Shown: positions 8,160 to 15,882, counted from the stretch's first letter. The stretch is 34,445 nt of DNA from Nocardia lijiangensis NBRC 108240 (GCF_001613045.1 NZ_BDBP01000104.1:1-34445), one strand, 5' to 3'. Program-made: numbers and translations. The notes: generated by a model from the letters alone, not told the origin.

Positions 8160-9113
8160 CTACAAGTCGTCTGCCAAGGGGACGCGATAGTGCTTGAAGT
8201 ACACGTCGTCACCGTCAGGCCAGTCGTTGTCGAGAAGGATGACATGAACGTGCGTTTCGACGCCGTCGTAGGAGATGCCCTCCCAGATGGTGAGGCCTTC
8301 GACCTCTTCGCCTTCGCCGCCATCCTTGCGGATGGGGGCCCTGCCGAGATAGTGCCCGTTGAGGACGCTGTAGCAGCGGATGTCATCGGTGCGGTTCGAA
8401 GCAAGAAGTACGTGGCCGTTCTTGGAGAAGACCGCGCCCTGAACGAACAACAGCTTTTCCGGCAGCACGATGTCGGCGTCGGGCACATGCACGAATTGCG
8501 GCCCGGCCGAATCCAATCGGTACGCATAGAGCGTGTCGTGAGCAATGCTCGCGGTGATCTGGGCGCTGTAGAGCAATCCGTTCCAGGGGTTCACCGCGCA
8601 CCATGCGCTGCGCGTCTGTGGTGGCGGCCCGCCCGATGCGCCTACCAGTGGAGCCGACCACCATCCGGTGAACGGTGGCGTATCGATGACGACGATCTTC
8701 ACGGGATCGTCCATCGCGCAGTAGATGCGGCCTTTGTAATAGTCGAGAGCCCCTAGGTGGTCGCTGCCGTTGCCGGACAGCTTGACGTGGTCCACGATTT
8801 GATTGGACAGTGAGATCCGGTAGACGCGTTGCCGGCCAGTGCTGCTGGACTTGCCCGCGTTACTCGACACGTACCAGTACTTCTCGTCGTGTGTTACGCC
8901 CTGGCACTCCTCCGTCCAGTCCTTGTTGGCGAACTCCTTCTCGGCGGCCTTCACCCATTGTTCGGGTTTGGGAGACCTCGTTGCCTTCATGATGTCTCGC
9001 AGTCGGCCCGACGGCGGAACCACGTTGAAGTCGGTGGGGATTCGGATGCCGGCGGCGGGCGACTTAGGCTCGCCGATCTGCGCCAGATGCTCTCTCAAAC
9101 CGAGTTCTGTCAT
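8160..9113 (-). CDS. Propeller-like protein of unknown function, 317 aa
   Basis: No characterised family recognised. After an N-terminal 70 residues rich in charge and proline, the protein shows repeated blade-like units: WTEECQGVTHDEKYWYVSSN, HLGALDYYKGRIYCAMDDP followed by IVVID, AWCAVNPWNGLLYSAQI, GAVFSKNGHVLLASN and EEVEGLTIWE. This is the pattern of a five- to six-bladed beta-propeller with a repeated strand-turn-strand and small polar turns. No signal peptide or membrane segment. The C-terminus (HVILLDNDWPDGDDVYFKHY) is acidic and could bind calcium, as in some phytase- and SMP-30-like propellers, but that is a guess. It sits 38 nt before the EEP gene and is probably cotranscribed with it. 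Confidence 0.7.
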   Translation of the reverse strand: MTELGLREHLAQIGEPKSPAAGIRIPTDFNVVPPSGRLRDIMKATRSPKPEQWVKAAEKEFANKDWTEECQGVTHDEKYWYVSSNAGKSSSTGRQRVYRISLSNQIVDHVKLSGNGSDHLGALDYYKGRIYCAMDDPVKIVVIDTPPFTGWWSAPLVGASGGPPPQTRSAWCAVNPWNGLLYSAQITASIAHDTLYAYRLDSAGPQFVHVPDADIVLPEKLLFVQGAVFSKNGHVLLASNRTDDIRCYSVLNGHYLGRAPIRKDGGEGEEVEGLTIWEGISYDGVETHVHVILLDNDWPDGDDVYFKHYRVPLADDL

Positions 9114-9140
9114 CTCGCTCTCGCAATCGCTCGAGTAACG

Positions 9141-9168
9141 CTGAGCCGACCGATTTCGGTCGGCTCAG
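9141..9168 (-). terminator. Perfect 13-bp stem between minus-strand genes
   Basis: CTGAGCCGACCGA (9141-9153) and TCGGTCGGCTCAG (9156-9168) form a perfect inverted repeat with a very tight centre. It lies 54 nt beyond the stop of the beta-repeat gene and before the propeller-like gene. No T-tract follows on the minus strand. It probably terminates or attenuates transcription, or stabilises the upstream message. Confidence 0.6.
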
Positions 9169-9222
9169 GTGGCCCGGCCCGGCTGTAGCTGATGTCTCCG
9201 GGGCCAGGTGTGTATCGGTGTT

Positions 9223-10389
9223 CTACTGCAGGCTGATGAGCATCGGGACCATGCCCTGGCCTTCATCCAGGGAATCGAGCGCCTTGCCGATGATGGTTCC
9301 GAAGGCGCGGGCCGGCTCTGCGGCCCTCATCGCGCACCCCGGGCTCGGGGATGTGGTGAGCAGATCTCCGACCCGGATGCTGCCGTAGCGGGCGTCCGCG
9401 CAGCACGCCACCTTGCCCATGACCGAGATGGGCATCCGGGTGTCGTCCGGTGTCTCGCCGCGGTCGAATACGAGCCCGGGCCGATACCTCTCGGCGCCGG
9501 ACACGACGCCCACCACTGTCTGGTCGTAGGCAATCGAACAGGGGCGGAGTTTGCCGTCCTGCCCGACTGTCATGACCATTCCTGCTGTCACGTCCACGGG
9601 GTCGGCGACCTCGAAATCCTCGGCGGCATCCGCATGGCTGAGATGGATCTCGCCCTTGGAGCCGTCCAGTCTGATCTGCTGTCTGTTCTGCTTGTCGCGG
9701 ACAACGAGTTCGCCGTCTCTGCCTTGGCAGCCGATAGCGACCCTGGCAGTCCCGTCGATCTGAACCGCATTGTTGTTGCTGGCCGCATCCTTCACCCAGA
9801 TGAGTCCATCGTGACCGTTCAGGACGACTCGTGTCTTGCCCTGATTGTCACGAGCGCTAACAGAGCCCCCACCGGCCTCCTTGCCGCCGAGGAAGAGGGC
9901 GGCGCCGTCGAGTTGGAAAGTCTTGTTTCCGCGCGCATCCTTCACCCAGATCTCGCCCTCGGCCCCGTCCAGCTTGATCCGCTCTTTGAAGACATCCAGA
10001 TCGAGCGAGGAGGTCGGAGGGCGATGGCCGAGATATAGCACGCCGGTGTCGACTTGGAAATTGAACAGTATGTTGCCGTCGCTGTCTCGTACGACGATGC
10101 TGCCCGCGTCGTCCAACCGGAGGCGCTCCTTGCCTGCGGCATCTTTCAGCCAGATCTGACCTTCGCCACCATCGAGCTTGATCCGCTCGTCGTTCGCCGC
10201 ATCGCGGACGATGAGATCACCCTCGTTGTCTTTTCCGCCGAGATAGAGCGCGGCGCGCAGACCGTCGAAGTGCAACCTCAGTTCCCCTTGCGAATTCCTG
10301 ACCACAATGTCGCTCTGTGTGGCGTCGAGCTTGATTCTTTCCTTGTCGGCGTCGTCGCGAACGACGACTTCACTCTTGAAATCAGGCAT
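9223..10389 (-). CDS. Beta-repeat fibre-like protein with conserved C-terminal domain, 388 aa
   Basis: Residues 1 to about 245 consist of about ten or eleven short beta repeats of 19-25 residues with consensus [DE]-I-x-V-[RK]-D-x-x-G-x-x-R-I-x-L-D-G-x-x-G. Some repeats are extended by an LYLGG-like strand (ALYLGGK, VLYLGHR, ALFLGGK). Such arrays usually build beta-helical or trimeric fibres. The C-terminal 140 residues form a different domain: DPVDVTAGMVMTVGQDG, QTVVGVVSG, PISVMGKVACCADARYG, IRVGDLLTTSPSPGCAMRA, RAFGTIIGKAL and VPMLISLQ. I recall this domain at the end of large bacterial proteins, and its layout resembles the intramolecular-chaperone domains of phage tail fibres; that link is an inference. 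The start is firm: AAGGAGG lies 5 nt before the ATG. No signal peptide. It heads the minus-strand set. Confidence 0.75.
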   Translation of the reverse strand: MPDFKSEVVVRDDADKERIKLDATQSDIVVRNSQGELRLHFDGLRAALYLGGKDNEGDLIVRDAANDERIKLDGGEGQIWLKDAAGKERLRLDDAGSIVVRDSDGNILFNFQVDTGVLYLGHRPPTSSLDLDVFKERIKLDGAEGEIWVKDARGNKTFQLDGAALFLGGKEAGGGSVSARDNQGKTRVVLNGHDGLIWVKDAASNNNAVQIDGTARVAIGCQGRDGELVVRDKQNRQQIRLDGSKGEIHLSHADAAEDFEVADPVDVTAGMVMTVGQDGKLRPCSIAYDQTVVGVVSGAERYRPGLVFDRGETPDDTRMPISVMGKVACCADARYGSIRVGDLLTTSPSPGCAMRAAEPARAFGTIIGKALDSLDEGQGMVPMLISLQ

Positions 10390-10948
10390 GGCAGCCTCCT
10401 TCCGTGGTGGACTGCGTCCTCGGTCGTGAGGCGAATCCGATCGAGGTCGAAAAATGCTGGCCTCGAGGGATATCCTTCGCGCGGGATCGCTACTCGACGT
10501 GAGTAGCGCACTACGCGAATCGCGCTCGATATGGCGCGATTTCGCTTGATCCTTCGACTATCGGCCGGCGCCGAGCAGAGTTCGTCCGAGCCGCGTTCTC
10601 GGACGAGAGCATCGTCGTGTTGCTCGGCCGGCTCGTCCCTGGAATCGCCGCCGTGCTCGGCGCGCTGTGTCATCGCGCAGCCGGTTGTCTACGCCTGGAA
10701 TCCGCCTGGTTCGCAGGAGAGTCCAACGGTTCCACGACCGCATCGATTTCCGTTATGCCGATAGGGATTTGGTCCGATTCTGGCGCTATTGCCAGGGTAC
10801 TGCTCGACCGCGACCATTCCGCTCATCGAGGAATTCCCTCGGCTGAACCGACGATGGATTGCGATCAGGCGGCACAGCGTGCCCCAACAGTGGCGGCGGC
10901 CCGCAGTCGAAACCGCGAGCCGCCGCTTCGTCAGCAGTTGCTGCTTCG
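10390..10948. other. 559-nt stretch without a gene
   Basis: No convincing reading frame on either strand; open frames here have arginine/serine-rich, non-coding-like translations. It must hold the promoter of the minus-strand set that starts at 10389 and the 3' flank of the lipase gene. The only structured element found is the inverted repeat at 10488-10508. By eye the G+C content is lower than in the flanking housekeeping genes. Confidence 0.6.
10488..10508. promoter_or_regulatory. Perfect 8-bp inverted repeat, possible operator
   Basis: CGCTACTC (10488-10495) and GAGTAGCG (10501-10508) are separated by GACGT. The 21-bp symmetric site lies about 100 nt upstream of the beta-repeat gene start, a suitable place for a regulator of the minus-strand set. 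The regulator is not identified. Confidence 0.4.
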
Positions 10949-10960
10949 TCAGCAGTTGCT
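10925..10960. repeat. 18-bp exact tandem duplication at the lipase 3' end
   Basis: GCTTCGTCAGCAGTTGCT occurs twice head to tail (10925-10942 and 10943-10960). The second copy spans the lipase stop codon at 10949-10951, so the first copy lies just beyond the gene and repeats the last two codons plus stop. It is a recent-looking tandem duplication without effect on the protein. Confidence 0.9.
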
Positions 10961-10970
10961 GGGCGCAGGC
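10943..10970. repeat. Dispersed 28-bp repeat, copy 2
   Basis: Nearly identical (26 of 28) to 7072-7099. It encodes the last six residues of the lipase, its stop codon and the adjoining 3' flank, and overlaps the 18-bp tandem duplication. Confidence 0.75.
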
Positions 10971-12184
10971 TCACCGCGAACCCGGGCGGAGAGCCACCCC
11001 AGCACCTCGGGTGCGCCGATCAACGCCGCGGACAGATGTTCGGGTGCGGACACCCGCTGCGTCTGCAACTGCACCCCGGCCTCGCACCAGCGGCGGTCGG
11101 TGTTCGCGATGGCATCGACCGGAATCAACGGGTCGGTGGGGGAATGCCATTCGAACATCGGTATCTGCGGCAACCCGGGGTAGAGCTCCAGGCTGTTCTG
11201 CTCCACCACCGCACGGGCTTCCGGCCAGTCGAAGAGCGACTGGTTGGCGACGTAATCGCGAACGCCGGTGTTGGCGCCCAAGGCGAGGATTTCGTTGGTG
11301 CAGCTGTTGGCCATGGCGTCGCGGACCGCGAGGCCGCGTGCATTGAGATACATGCCGAGCGGCACATCGTTCGGGTACTCGCGTTCCAGACCGATTGCCA
11401 CCGCCATCACCAGTCCGAAGGCTGGATGCGGATCGTGGCGGACCGCCTCTGCCATGGTTACCAGGTTCATCGGAACGCCGCCGATGGCCGCGCCCGCGAT
11501 ATCCAGCTCGGGCGCGTACAACGGTTGCAACGCCGCCGCCCATGAGGTGGCGATGCCCCCGCCGGAGTAGCCGGCCATCACTACCGGGCTGCCCCCCACG
11601 GCGAGTTCGGGCAGCCGTTTGGCCGCACGGATGCCATCCAAGGTGACCTGCCCACCCAGACGGGCGGCTCCGAGGGCGAACTGTGGCCCGAGATGATCCG
11701 GCAGCGCGACACTCCAGCCCTGCTGCAGAAACACGTTCAGAACCGGTGCCGTGGTCGCGAGATTCAGATCGCCCTCGTACAGCCTGCGTGCTACCGAACA
11801 GGCGGTGCCGAGTGAGTTGATGAAATGCTGATACGACAGCAGCGGCGCGTCGGGCCGATGGCCTGCGGGCGTGAGGATCGTGGTGGTCGCCGCGATCGGC
11901 GCGCCATGCGAGTCGCTGGACCGGAACTCGACCTGCCTGACGGTCGCGCCGGGGAAGAGGAACAGCGGCGGCATCTCCCGCACGTCGAAAACGTCGCCGG
12001 GTGAGTGTGCTGCCAGATTCGCCGGCGCGGCGTAGAACGGGTCCGGATCGGGCCGCGGATACAGCGGTTCCGCGGTTGCTGTCGCCGCGAGCAGCAGCCC
12101 GAGTGCCATACCGCCGAGCGCACCGAGGACATCGGTCACAGGGTTGCGCTTGGCGCCGAGAAGACGAAAAAACGGACGAGTCAC
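10949..12184 (-). CDS. Secreted lipase family protein (secretory lipase, LIP family)
   Basis: Alpha/beta-hydrolase of 411 aa that resembles the secretory lipase family (PF03583), whose members hydrolyse triacylglycerols or other esters outside the cell. The N-terminus has a basic start and a hydrophobic segment GALGGMALGLLLAATATA, with probable signal cleavage near residue 38. The nucleophile elbow GYSGGG contains S207. The likely acid is D351 in HSPTDPLIPVD and the likely histidine is H383 in APEHLSAAL. C129, C295 and others may form disulphides. The GTG at 12184 is preferred: GGAGG lies about 9 nt upstream and it gives a normal signal peptide, while a start 25 codons earlier would not. Nothing nearby is clearly functionally linked. 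It is divergent from a long gene-free stretch. Confidence 0.88.
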   Translation of the reverse strand: MTRPFFRLLGAKRNPVTDVLGALGGMALGLLLAATATAEPLYPRPDPDPFYAAPANLAAHSPGDVFDVREMPPLFLFPGATVRQVEFRSSDSHGAPIAATTTILTPAGHRPDAPLLSYQHFINSLGTACSVARRLYEGDLNLATTAPVLNVFLQQGWSVALPDHLGPQFALGAARLGGQVTLDGIRAAKRLPELAVGGSPVVMAGYSGGGIATSWAAALQPLYAPELDIAGAAIGGVPMNLVTMAEAVRHDPHPAFGLVMAVAIGLEREYPNDVPLGMYLNARGLAVRDAMANSCTNEILALGANTGVRDYVANQSLFDWPEARAVVEQNSLELYPGLPQIPMFEWHSPTDPLIPVDAIANTDRRWCEAGVQLQTQRVSAPEHLSAALIGAPEVLGWLSARVRGEPAPSNC

Positions 12185-12826
12185 GAGCTTTGACCTCCAC
12201 GGAGAGTGACGCGGAATTTGTCGACCAGCCATCTTGAATTTGAGTGCCTTTGTCAGCAAACGCTCAGCGACACGTCAAAGGGTAAACCGAACTCTTGGCT
12301 AACACGTGCAGAATCGATGCCGACAGCGATCTTGGAGCGGCAACCCCGGGGTGGAACGTGCCGAAGGAGACCGTTGAGAGCAGCTGTTTCGACCGTCTTG
12401 GTAGATCTCTGGGCGTCAGCATGCGCGGCGGCTGTCGATCATGATCCGTTCCGCCCGTATGCGGCGCGATCGGTCGATTCCGTTTCGGGCATGATCAGGG
12501 CGATCGTGGAGCTATCTCCAGTTTCCACTGATAGACGCATCGAGCGCTCGACGCGGACGCGGTCCCCGACACGGCGCCGGGCCGGTTGCACTACCTGTGC
12601 CAGTGCGAGGGATCGGCGAGTTCCCGTTATGCGCTGTCGCCTGTACCGACCACGTGCTGCCGAATCTCTCCTCGATCCGCGCCGAGACATGCCCAGGCTC
12701 GGTACTGGGGCTCCCCGAATTCGGGTAGGCGACTACCCGTTCGAATGGCCGACGGCGGTGCGACACTCGCTGATGGCACGACCTGTGCCATCTATATCCA
12801 TCCAGCTACACGAGGCGGTGAATGCA
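12185..12826. other. 642-nt stretch without a convincing gene
   Basis: Although one frame is open through the whole stretch in phase with the next gene, its translation is rich in Arg, Ser, Thr and Cys without conserved-looking motifs, unlike the protein that follows. It should contain the lipase promoter and the leader of the 147-aa gene. I see no strong inverted repeat. By eye it has a lower G+C content than the rest of the window. Confidence 0.5.
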
Positions 12827-13270
12827 ATGTCGGTCGAATTCGATTCGGGATCGTTTACTACCAGCGGCCTCATCCCGCACAAAGTGACCGAGTTCGTCCT
12901 CGACAGGACTGTCGACATCGTTCTCGGACTCCAAGTCGACCAGAACGACAACGGGTTCTTTCTCGCGCTCATGCTTCGTACTCCAGGCGGAATACCGGAA
13001 AGCGTGAAGACCTCTGCGGTCTCCTTCGCCGCGGGTACCTCGCTGGAGATCAGGTTCGATGCGGTTCCGGCAGGCATCTACTCCATAGTGATTCAACCTC
13101 TCGGCGGCACCGTCGCCGGGACCTACCGAGCGCGCTGGGAGAACATCCTCGAACGAGGGATCGACGGCATTCCGGTCGTTCTTCCCGAGGAGTCACACTT
13201 CGGGGAATTCGAACCGATCTCCCAGGACCCCGATACGCAGGTGGTGCCGTTGGTGCCGGTCGGACCTTAG
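12827..13270 (+). CDS. Hypothetical protein, 147 aa
   Basis: I do not recognise this protein. From the ATG at 12827 the sequence is coherent and beta-rich: SVEFDSGSFTTSG, VTEFVLDRTVDIVLGLQVDQ, FFLALMLRTPGG, LEIRFDAVPAGIYSIVIQPLGG and TYRARWENI. That is the pattern of a small beta-sandwich, ending in an acidic, proline-rich tail of about 40 residues. There is no signal peptide. GAGGCGG precedes the start by about 8 nt. The same frame is open far upstream, but that part does not look coding. It is convergent with choD. A longer N-terminus cannot be excluded without homologues. Confidence 0.55.
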   Translation: MSVEFDSGSFTTSGLIPHKVTEFVLDRTVDIVLGLQVDQNDNGFFLALMLRTPGGIPESVKTSAVSFAAGTSLEIRFDAVPAGIYSIVIQPLGGTVAGTYRARWENILERGIDGIPVVLPEESHFGEFEPISQDPDTQVVPLVPVGP

Positions 13271-13301
13271 GAAGAAGGCACTTCCCGATCGCCGCTCACT
13301 C

Positions 13302-13320
13302 CGGCCGGGACCGTCGGCCG
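13302..13320. terminator. Small GC hairpin between convergent genes
   Basis: CGGCCG (13302-13307) and CGGCCG (13315-13320) can pair around a 7-nt loop, between the 147-aa gene and the end of choD. Weak but well placed. Confidence 0.3.
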
Positions 13321-13327
13321 ACTGTGC

Positions 13328-15061
13328 TCAGCCCGCGGCCGGGGCCTGCTGGCCGGTGGGACGCACCGGCGTGATCGGCAGCACGAGCGCGGCGGGGGCG
13401 CCTGCCGGGACCACGGGCTTGGCCGGGGCGATCGGCGAAATGCGCTGGTACCCGGCGCTTTGCGGCGGCCTGGCATCCACCTCGCCCTTGTTCGGCCAGT
13501 AGGCGGCGGCGCGCTCGGCCTGCGCCGTGATCGTCAGGGACGGGTTCACGCCGAGATTGGCGGAGACCGCGGCGCCGTCCACCACGCTCAGCGTCGGGTA
13601 GCCGAAGACGCGGTGGTAGCCGTCGATCACGCCGTGCTCCGGGTCGGCGCCGATGGTGGCGCCGCCGAGGAAGTGCGCGGTGAGCGGGATGTTGAAGATC
13701 TCGCCCCAGCTGCCTCCCGCAATGCCGCCGATCTCGTCGGCCACCTTGCGGGTCACCTCGTTGCCGACCGGGATCCACGTCGGATTCGGTTCGCCGTGAC
13801 CCTGTTTCGAGGTGAGCTTGCGCCCGAACACGCCGCGCTTGGTGTAGGTGGTGATCGAGTTGTCCAGGTGCTGCATGACCAGCGAGATGATGGTGCGCTC
13901 GCTCCAGTTCCTGGTGCTCAGGAACTGCACCAGCTGCATCGGGTGGCGCAGCACCAGCAGCACGAACCGCAGCCAGCGCGGGATGCGGCCGCCGCCGTCG
14001 ACCATCAGCGTCTGCAACAGGCCCATCGAGTTGGAGCCCTTGCCGTAGCGGACGGGTTCGATGTGGGTGTCCGGTGTCGGGTGGATCGAGGACGTGATCG
14101 CCACACCCTTGGTGAAATCGACGCCCGGGGTGACCGTCCTGGTCGCCGCGCCGACGATCGACTCGGAGTTGGTGCGGGTCAGCACGCCGAGGCGGTCGGA
14201 GAGTCCGGGGAGCACACCCTTGTCGCGCATGTCGAACAGCAGCTTCTGGGTGCCGCGGGTGCCCGCGGCGAGGACCACGTGCGCGGCGGTGTAGGTCTTG
14301 GGCTGCTTGCGGACCAGCTTGCCGGTGCGCTTGGTCTCGACGTCCCAGGTGCCGTCGGGCAGCGGCCGCAGCGCGGCGACCGTGGTCATCGGGACGACCT
14401 CGGCGCCGGCCTGCTCGGCCAGGTAGAGGTAGTTCTTCACGAGGGTGTTCTTGGCGCCGTACTTGCAGCCCACCATGCAGTCGCCGCACTCGATGCAGCC
14501 GGTGCGCTCGGGTCCGACACCGCCGAAGTAGGGGTCGGCCACCGTCTTGCCCGGTTCACCGAAGAACACGCCGACCGGTGTTTGCACGAAGGTGTCGCCG
14601 ACTCCCATATCCTCGGCGACCTTCTTGAAGATCTCGTCCGCGGGCGTCATGTGCGGGTTGCGCACCACGCCGAGCATCTTCTGGGCCTGCTCGTAGTAGG
14701 GCGTCAGCTCCGCGCGCCAGTCGGTCATCTCGCGCCACTGCGGGTCCTGGAAGAACGGCTCCGGCGGCACGTACAGGGTGTTGGCGTAGTTCAGCGAACC
14801 GCCGCCGACACCGGCGCCGCCGAGAATCAGCACATCGCGCAGCAGGTGGATGCGCTGGATGCCGTAGCAGCCGAGCGCGGGCGCCCACAGGAACTTGCGC
14901 AGGTCCCAGCTGGTCTTGGGTAGTTCGTCGTCGGCGAAGCGCTGTCCCGCCTCGAGCACGCCGACCTTGTAGCCCTTCTCCACGAGGCGCAGCGCGGTGA
15001 CGCTGCCCCCGAAACCGGAACCGACGATGAGCACATCGAAGTCGGTTGCTCGCTGGGACAT
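13328..15061 (-). CDS. choD: ChoD-type GMC oxidoreductase (putative cholesterol oxidase)
   Basis: FAD-dependent GMC oxidoreductase of 577 aa, the length of mycobacterial ChoD (578 aa). The family is annotated as cholesterol oxidase, oxidising the 3-beta-hydroxyl of sterols, though activity of ChoD proteins is debated. The FAD motif VGSGFGG covers residues 13-19. GGAGVGGGSLNYAN (81-94) is the GMC signature around the flavin, and NPSLTITAQAERA near residue 515 is the conserved C-terminal segment. An unusual feature is a Cys cluster C189-x2-C192-x2-C195-x3-C199 (IECGDCMVGCKYG), ferredoxin-like in spacing. No signal peptide; a Pro/Ala-rich tail follows residue 545. It is divergent from a MerR gene, with 88 nt between the starts that hold a promoter and a dyad. 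In Mycobacterium tuberculosis choD lies near guaB genes, which are absent here. Confidence 0.85.
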   Translation of the reverse strand: MSQRATDFDVLIVGSGFGGSVTALRLVEKGYKVGVLEAGQRFADDELPKTSWDLRKFLWAPALGCYGIQRIHLLRDVLILGGAGVGGGSLNYANTLYVPPEPFFQDPQWREMTDWRAELTPYYEQAQKMLGVVRNPHMTPADEIFKKVAEDMGVGDTFVQTPVGVFFGEPGKTVADPYFGGVGPERTGCIECGDCMVGCKYGAKNTLVKNYLYLAEQAGAEVVPMTTVAALRPLPDGTWDVETKRTGKLVRKQPKTYTAAHVVLAAGTRGTQKLLFDMRDKGVLPGLSDRLGVLTRTNSESIVGAATRTVTPGVDFTKGVAITSSIHPTPDTHIEPVRYGKGSNSMGLLQTLMVDGGGRIPRWLRFVLLVLRHPMQLVQFLSTRNWSERTIISLVMQHLDNSITTYTKRGVFGRKLTSKQGHGEPNPTWIPVGNEVTRKVADEIGGIAGGSWGEIFNIPLTAHFLGGATIGADPEHGVIDGYHRVFGYPTLSVVDGAAVSANLGVNPSLTITAQAERAAAYWPNKGEVDARPPQSAGYQRISPIAPAKPVVPAGAPAALVLPITPVRPTGQQAPAAG

Positions 15062-15099
15062 GCGCGGAACTCCTCGAACGGTCGACAGTGACCCGCGTT

Positions 15100-15128
15100 A
15101 CGCTAATGCGGACAGTAGGAGCTGTCAA
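15100..15128 (-). promoter_or_regulatory. choD promoter with overlapping dyad, likely MerR-type operator
   Basis: On the minus strand TTGACA (15128-15123) and TAGCGT (15105-15100) are separated by 17 nt and point to choD. The inverted repeat GACAG-N6-CTGTC (15111-15126) overlaps the -35 element and spacer. The position between divergent merR and choD genes suggests that the MerR protein binds here; that is inferred. Confidence 0.5.
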
Positions 15129-15149
15129 CGAAAGATCGGCCGGGTATCT

Positions 15150-15845
15150 ATGCTGAATCGCGTGTCCCGATACAGCCGAGTCCAGCTGGCCGACCTCAGC
15201 GGTGTACCGGCGCGCACCATCCGCTACTACCACTCGCTCGGTGTGCTGCCGAAACCCGGCCGCGCGGGCAAGGAAGCGGTGTACACCGACGAACATCTCG
15301 ATCGGTTGCGCGACATCTCCGGTATGCAAGCGCGCGGGTTGCGGCTGGAAGCGATCCGCGAGGTGTTCGATGCCGAAGCACAGCGCGGCGCCAACGCCGA
15401 CTGGCGGTCGGTGCTCGATCCGCGGTATCCGGGCGCGGCGGATCAGTCGGTCGTGATCGATGACGATGAACTGTCGTCCCTGCTCGGCGATCGCCGCGCC
15501 GACATCCTCGACGAACTCATCTCCGCGCAGTACGTCGAGCGGTGCGAGGAGGGCTGGCGCATCCCCGACCAGCCGATGCTCAAAGGCGCGCTGATCCTCT
15601 ACGACGTCGGCACCGACATCACCCTCAGCGGCACGCTGCGCAAACTCATCCGCGCCAGGATCGCCGAGCTGGCCGACGAGATGGTGCGCACCTTCCGCGA
15701 CGCGGCCGCGACGAGCTACGGCGGCGAGGGCATCGGCACGGACCTGAGCCGGTTCCGTGAACGGTTCCGCGCCGCGGCGTGGGAGGTCGGCGGCGCGACC
15801 CTGGCCGACGAAATCGAGCGCGCGGTCCGCGAACTGGACGGCTGA
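15150..15845 (+). CDS. MerR family transcriptional regulator
   Basis: Regulator of 231 aa. The N-terminal winged helix-turn-helix covers about residues 8-75: YSRVQLADLSGVPARTIRYYHSLGVLPKP, then YTDEHLDRLRDISGMQARGLRLEAIREVF, the classic MerR layout. The remaining 150 residues are largely helical without the Cys ligands of metal-sensing MerR proteins, so a small-molecule or partner-sensing role is more likely. It starts 88 nt from the divergent choD start and probably controls choD, its own gene, or both. The ATG at 15150 is taken as the start; the GTG at 15162 is an alternative four codons later. The following TetR gene begins 37 nt after its stop, so the two may be cotranscribed. Confidence 0.85.
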   Translation: MLNRVSRYSRVQLADLSGVPARTIRYYHSLGVLPKPGRAGKEAVYTDEHLDRLRDISGMQARGLRLEAIREVFDAEAQRGANADWRSVLDPRYPGAADQSVVIDDDELSSLLGDRRADILDELISAQYVERCEEGWRIPDQPMLKGALILYDVGTDITLSGTLRKLIRARIAELADEMVRTFRDAAATSYGGEGIGTDLSRFRERFRAAAWEVGGATLADEIERAVRELDG

Positions 15846-15882
15846 CGAATCCGCGAGCGGTGTTCACTTTAAGGTGGCTGCC

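Noticed and set aside
9141..9168. Considered as an operator rather than a terminator
   Set aside because: It lies just beyond a gene end with almost no loop space for a typical operator; a terminator or mRNA-stabilising hairpin fits better.
9223..10389. Prophage origin of the fibre-like protein
   Set aside because: No capsid, portal, terminase, integrase, baseplate or holin gene is found in the window.
13460..14923. 487-codon open frame antisense to choD
   Set aside because: Shadow of choD; no family motif and low complexity.
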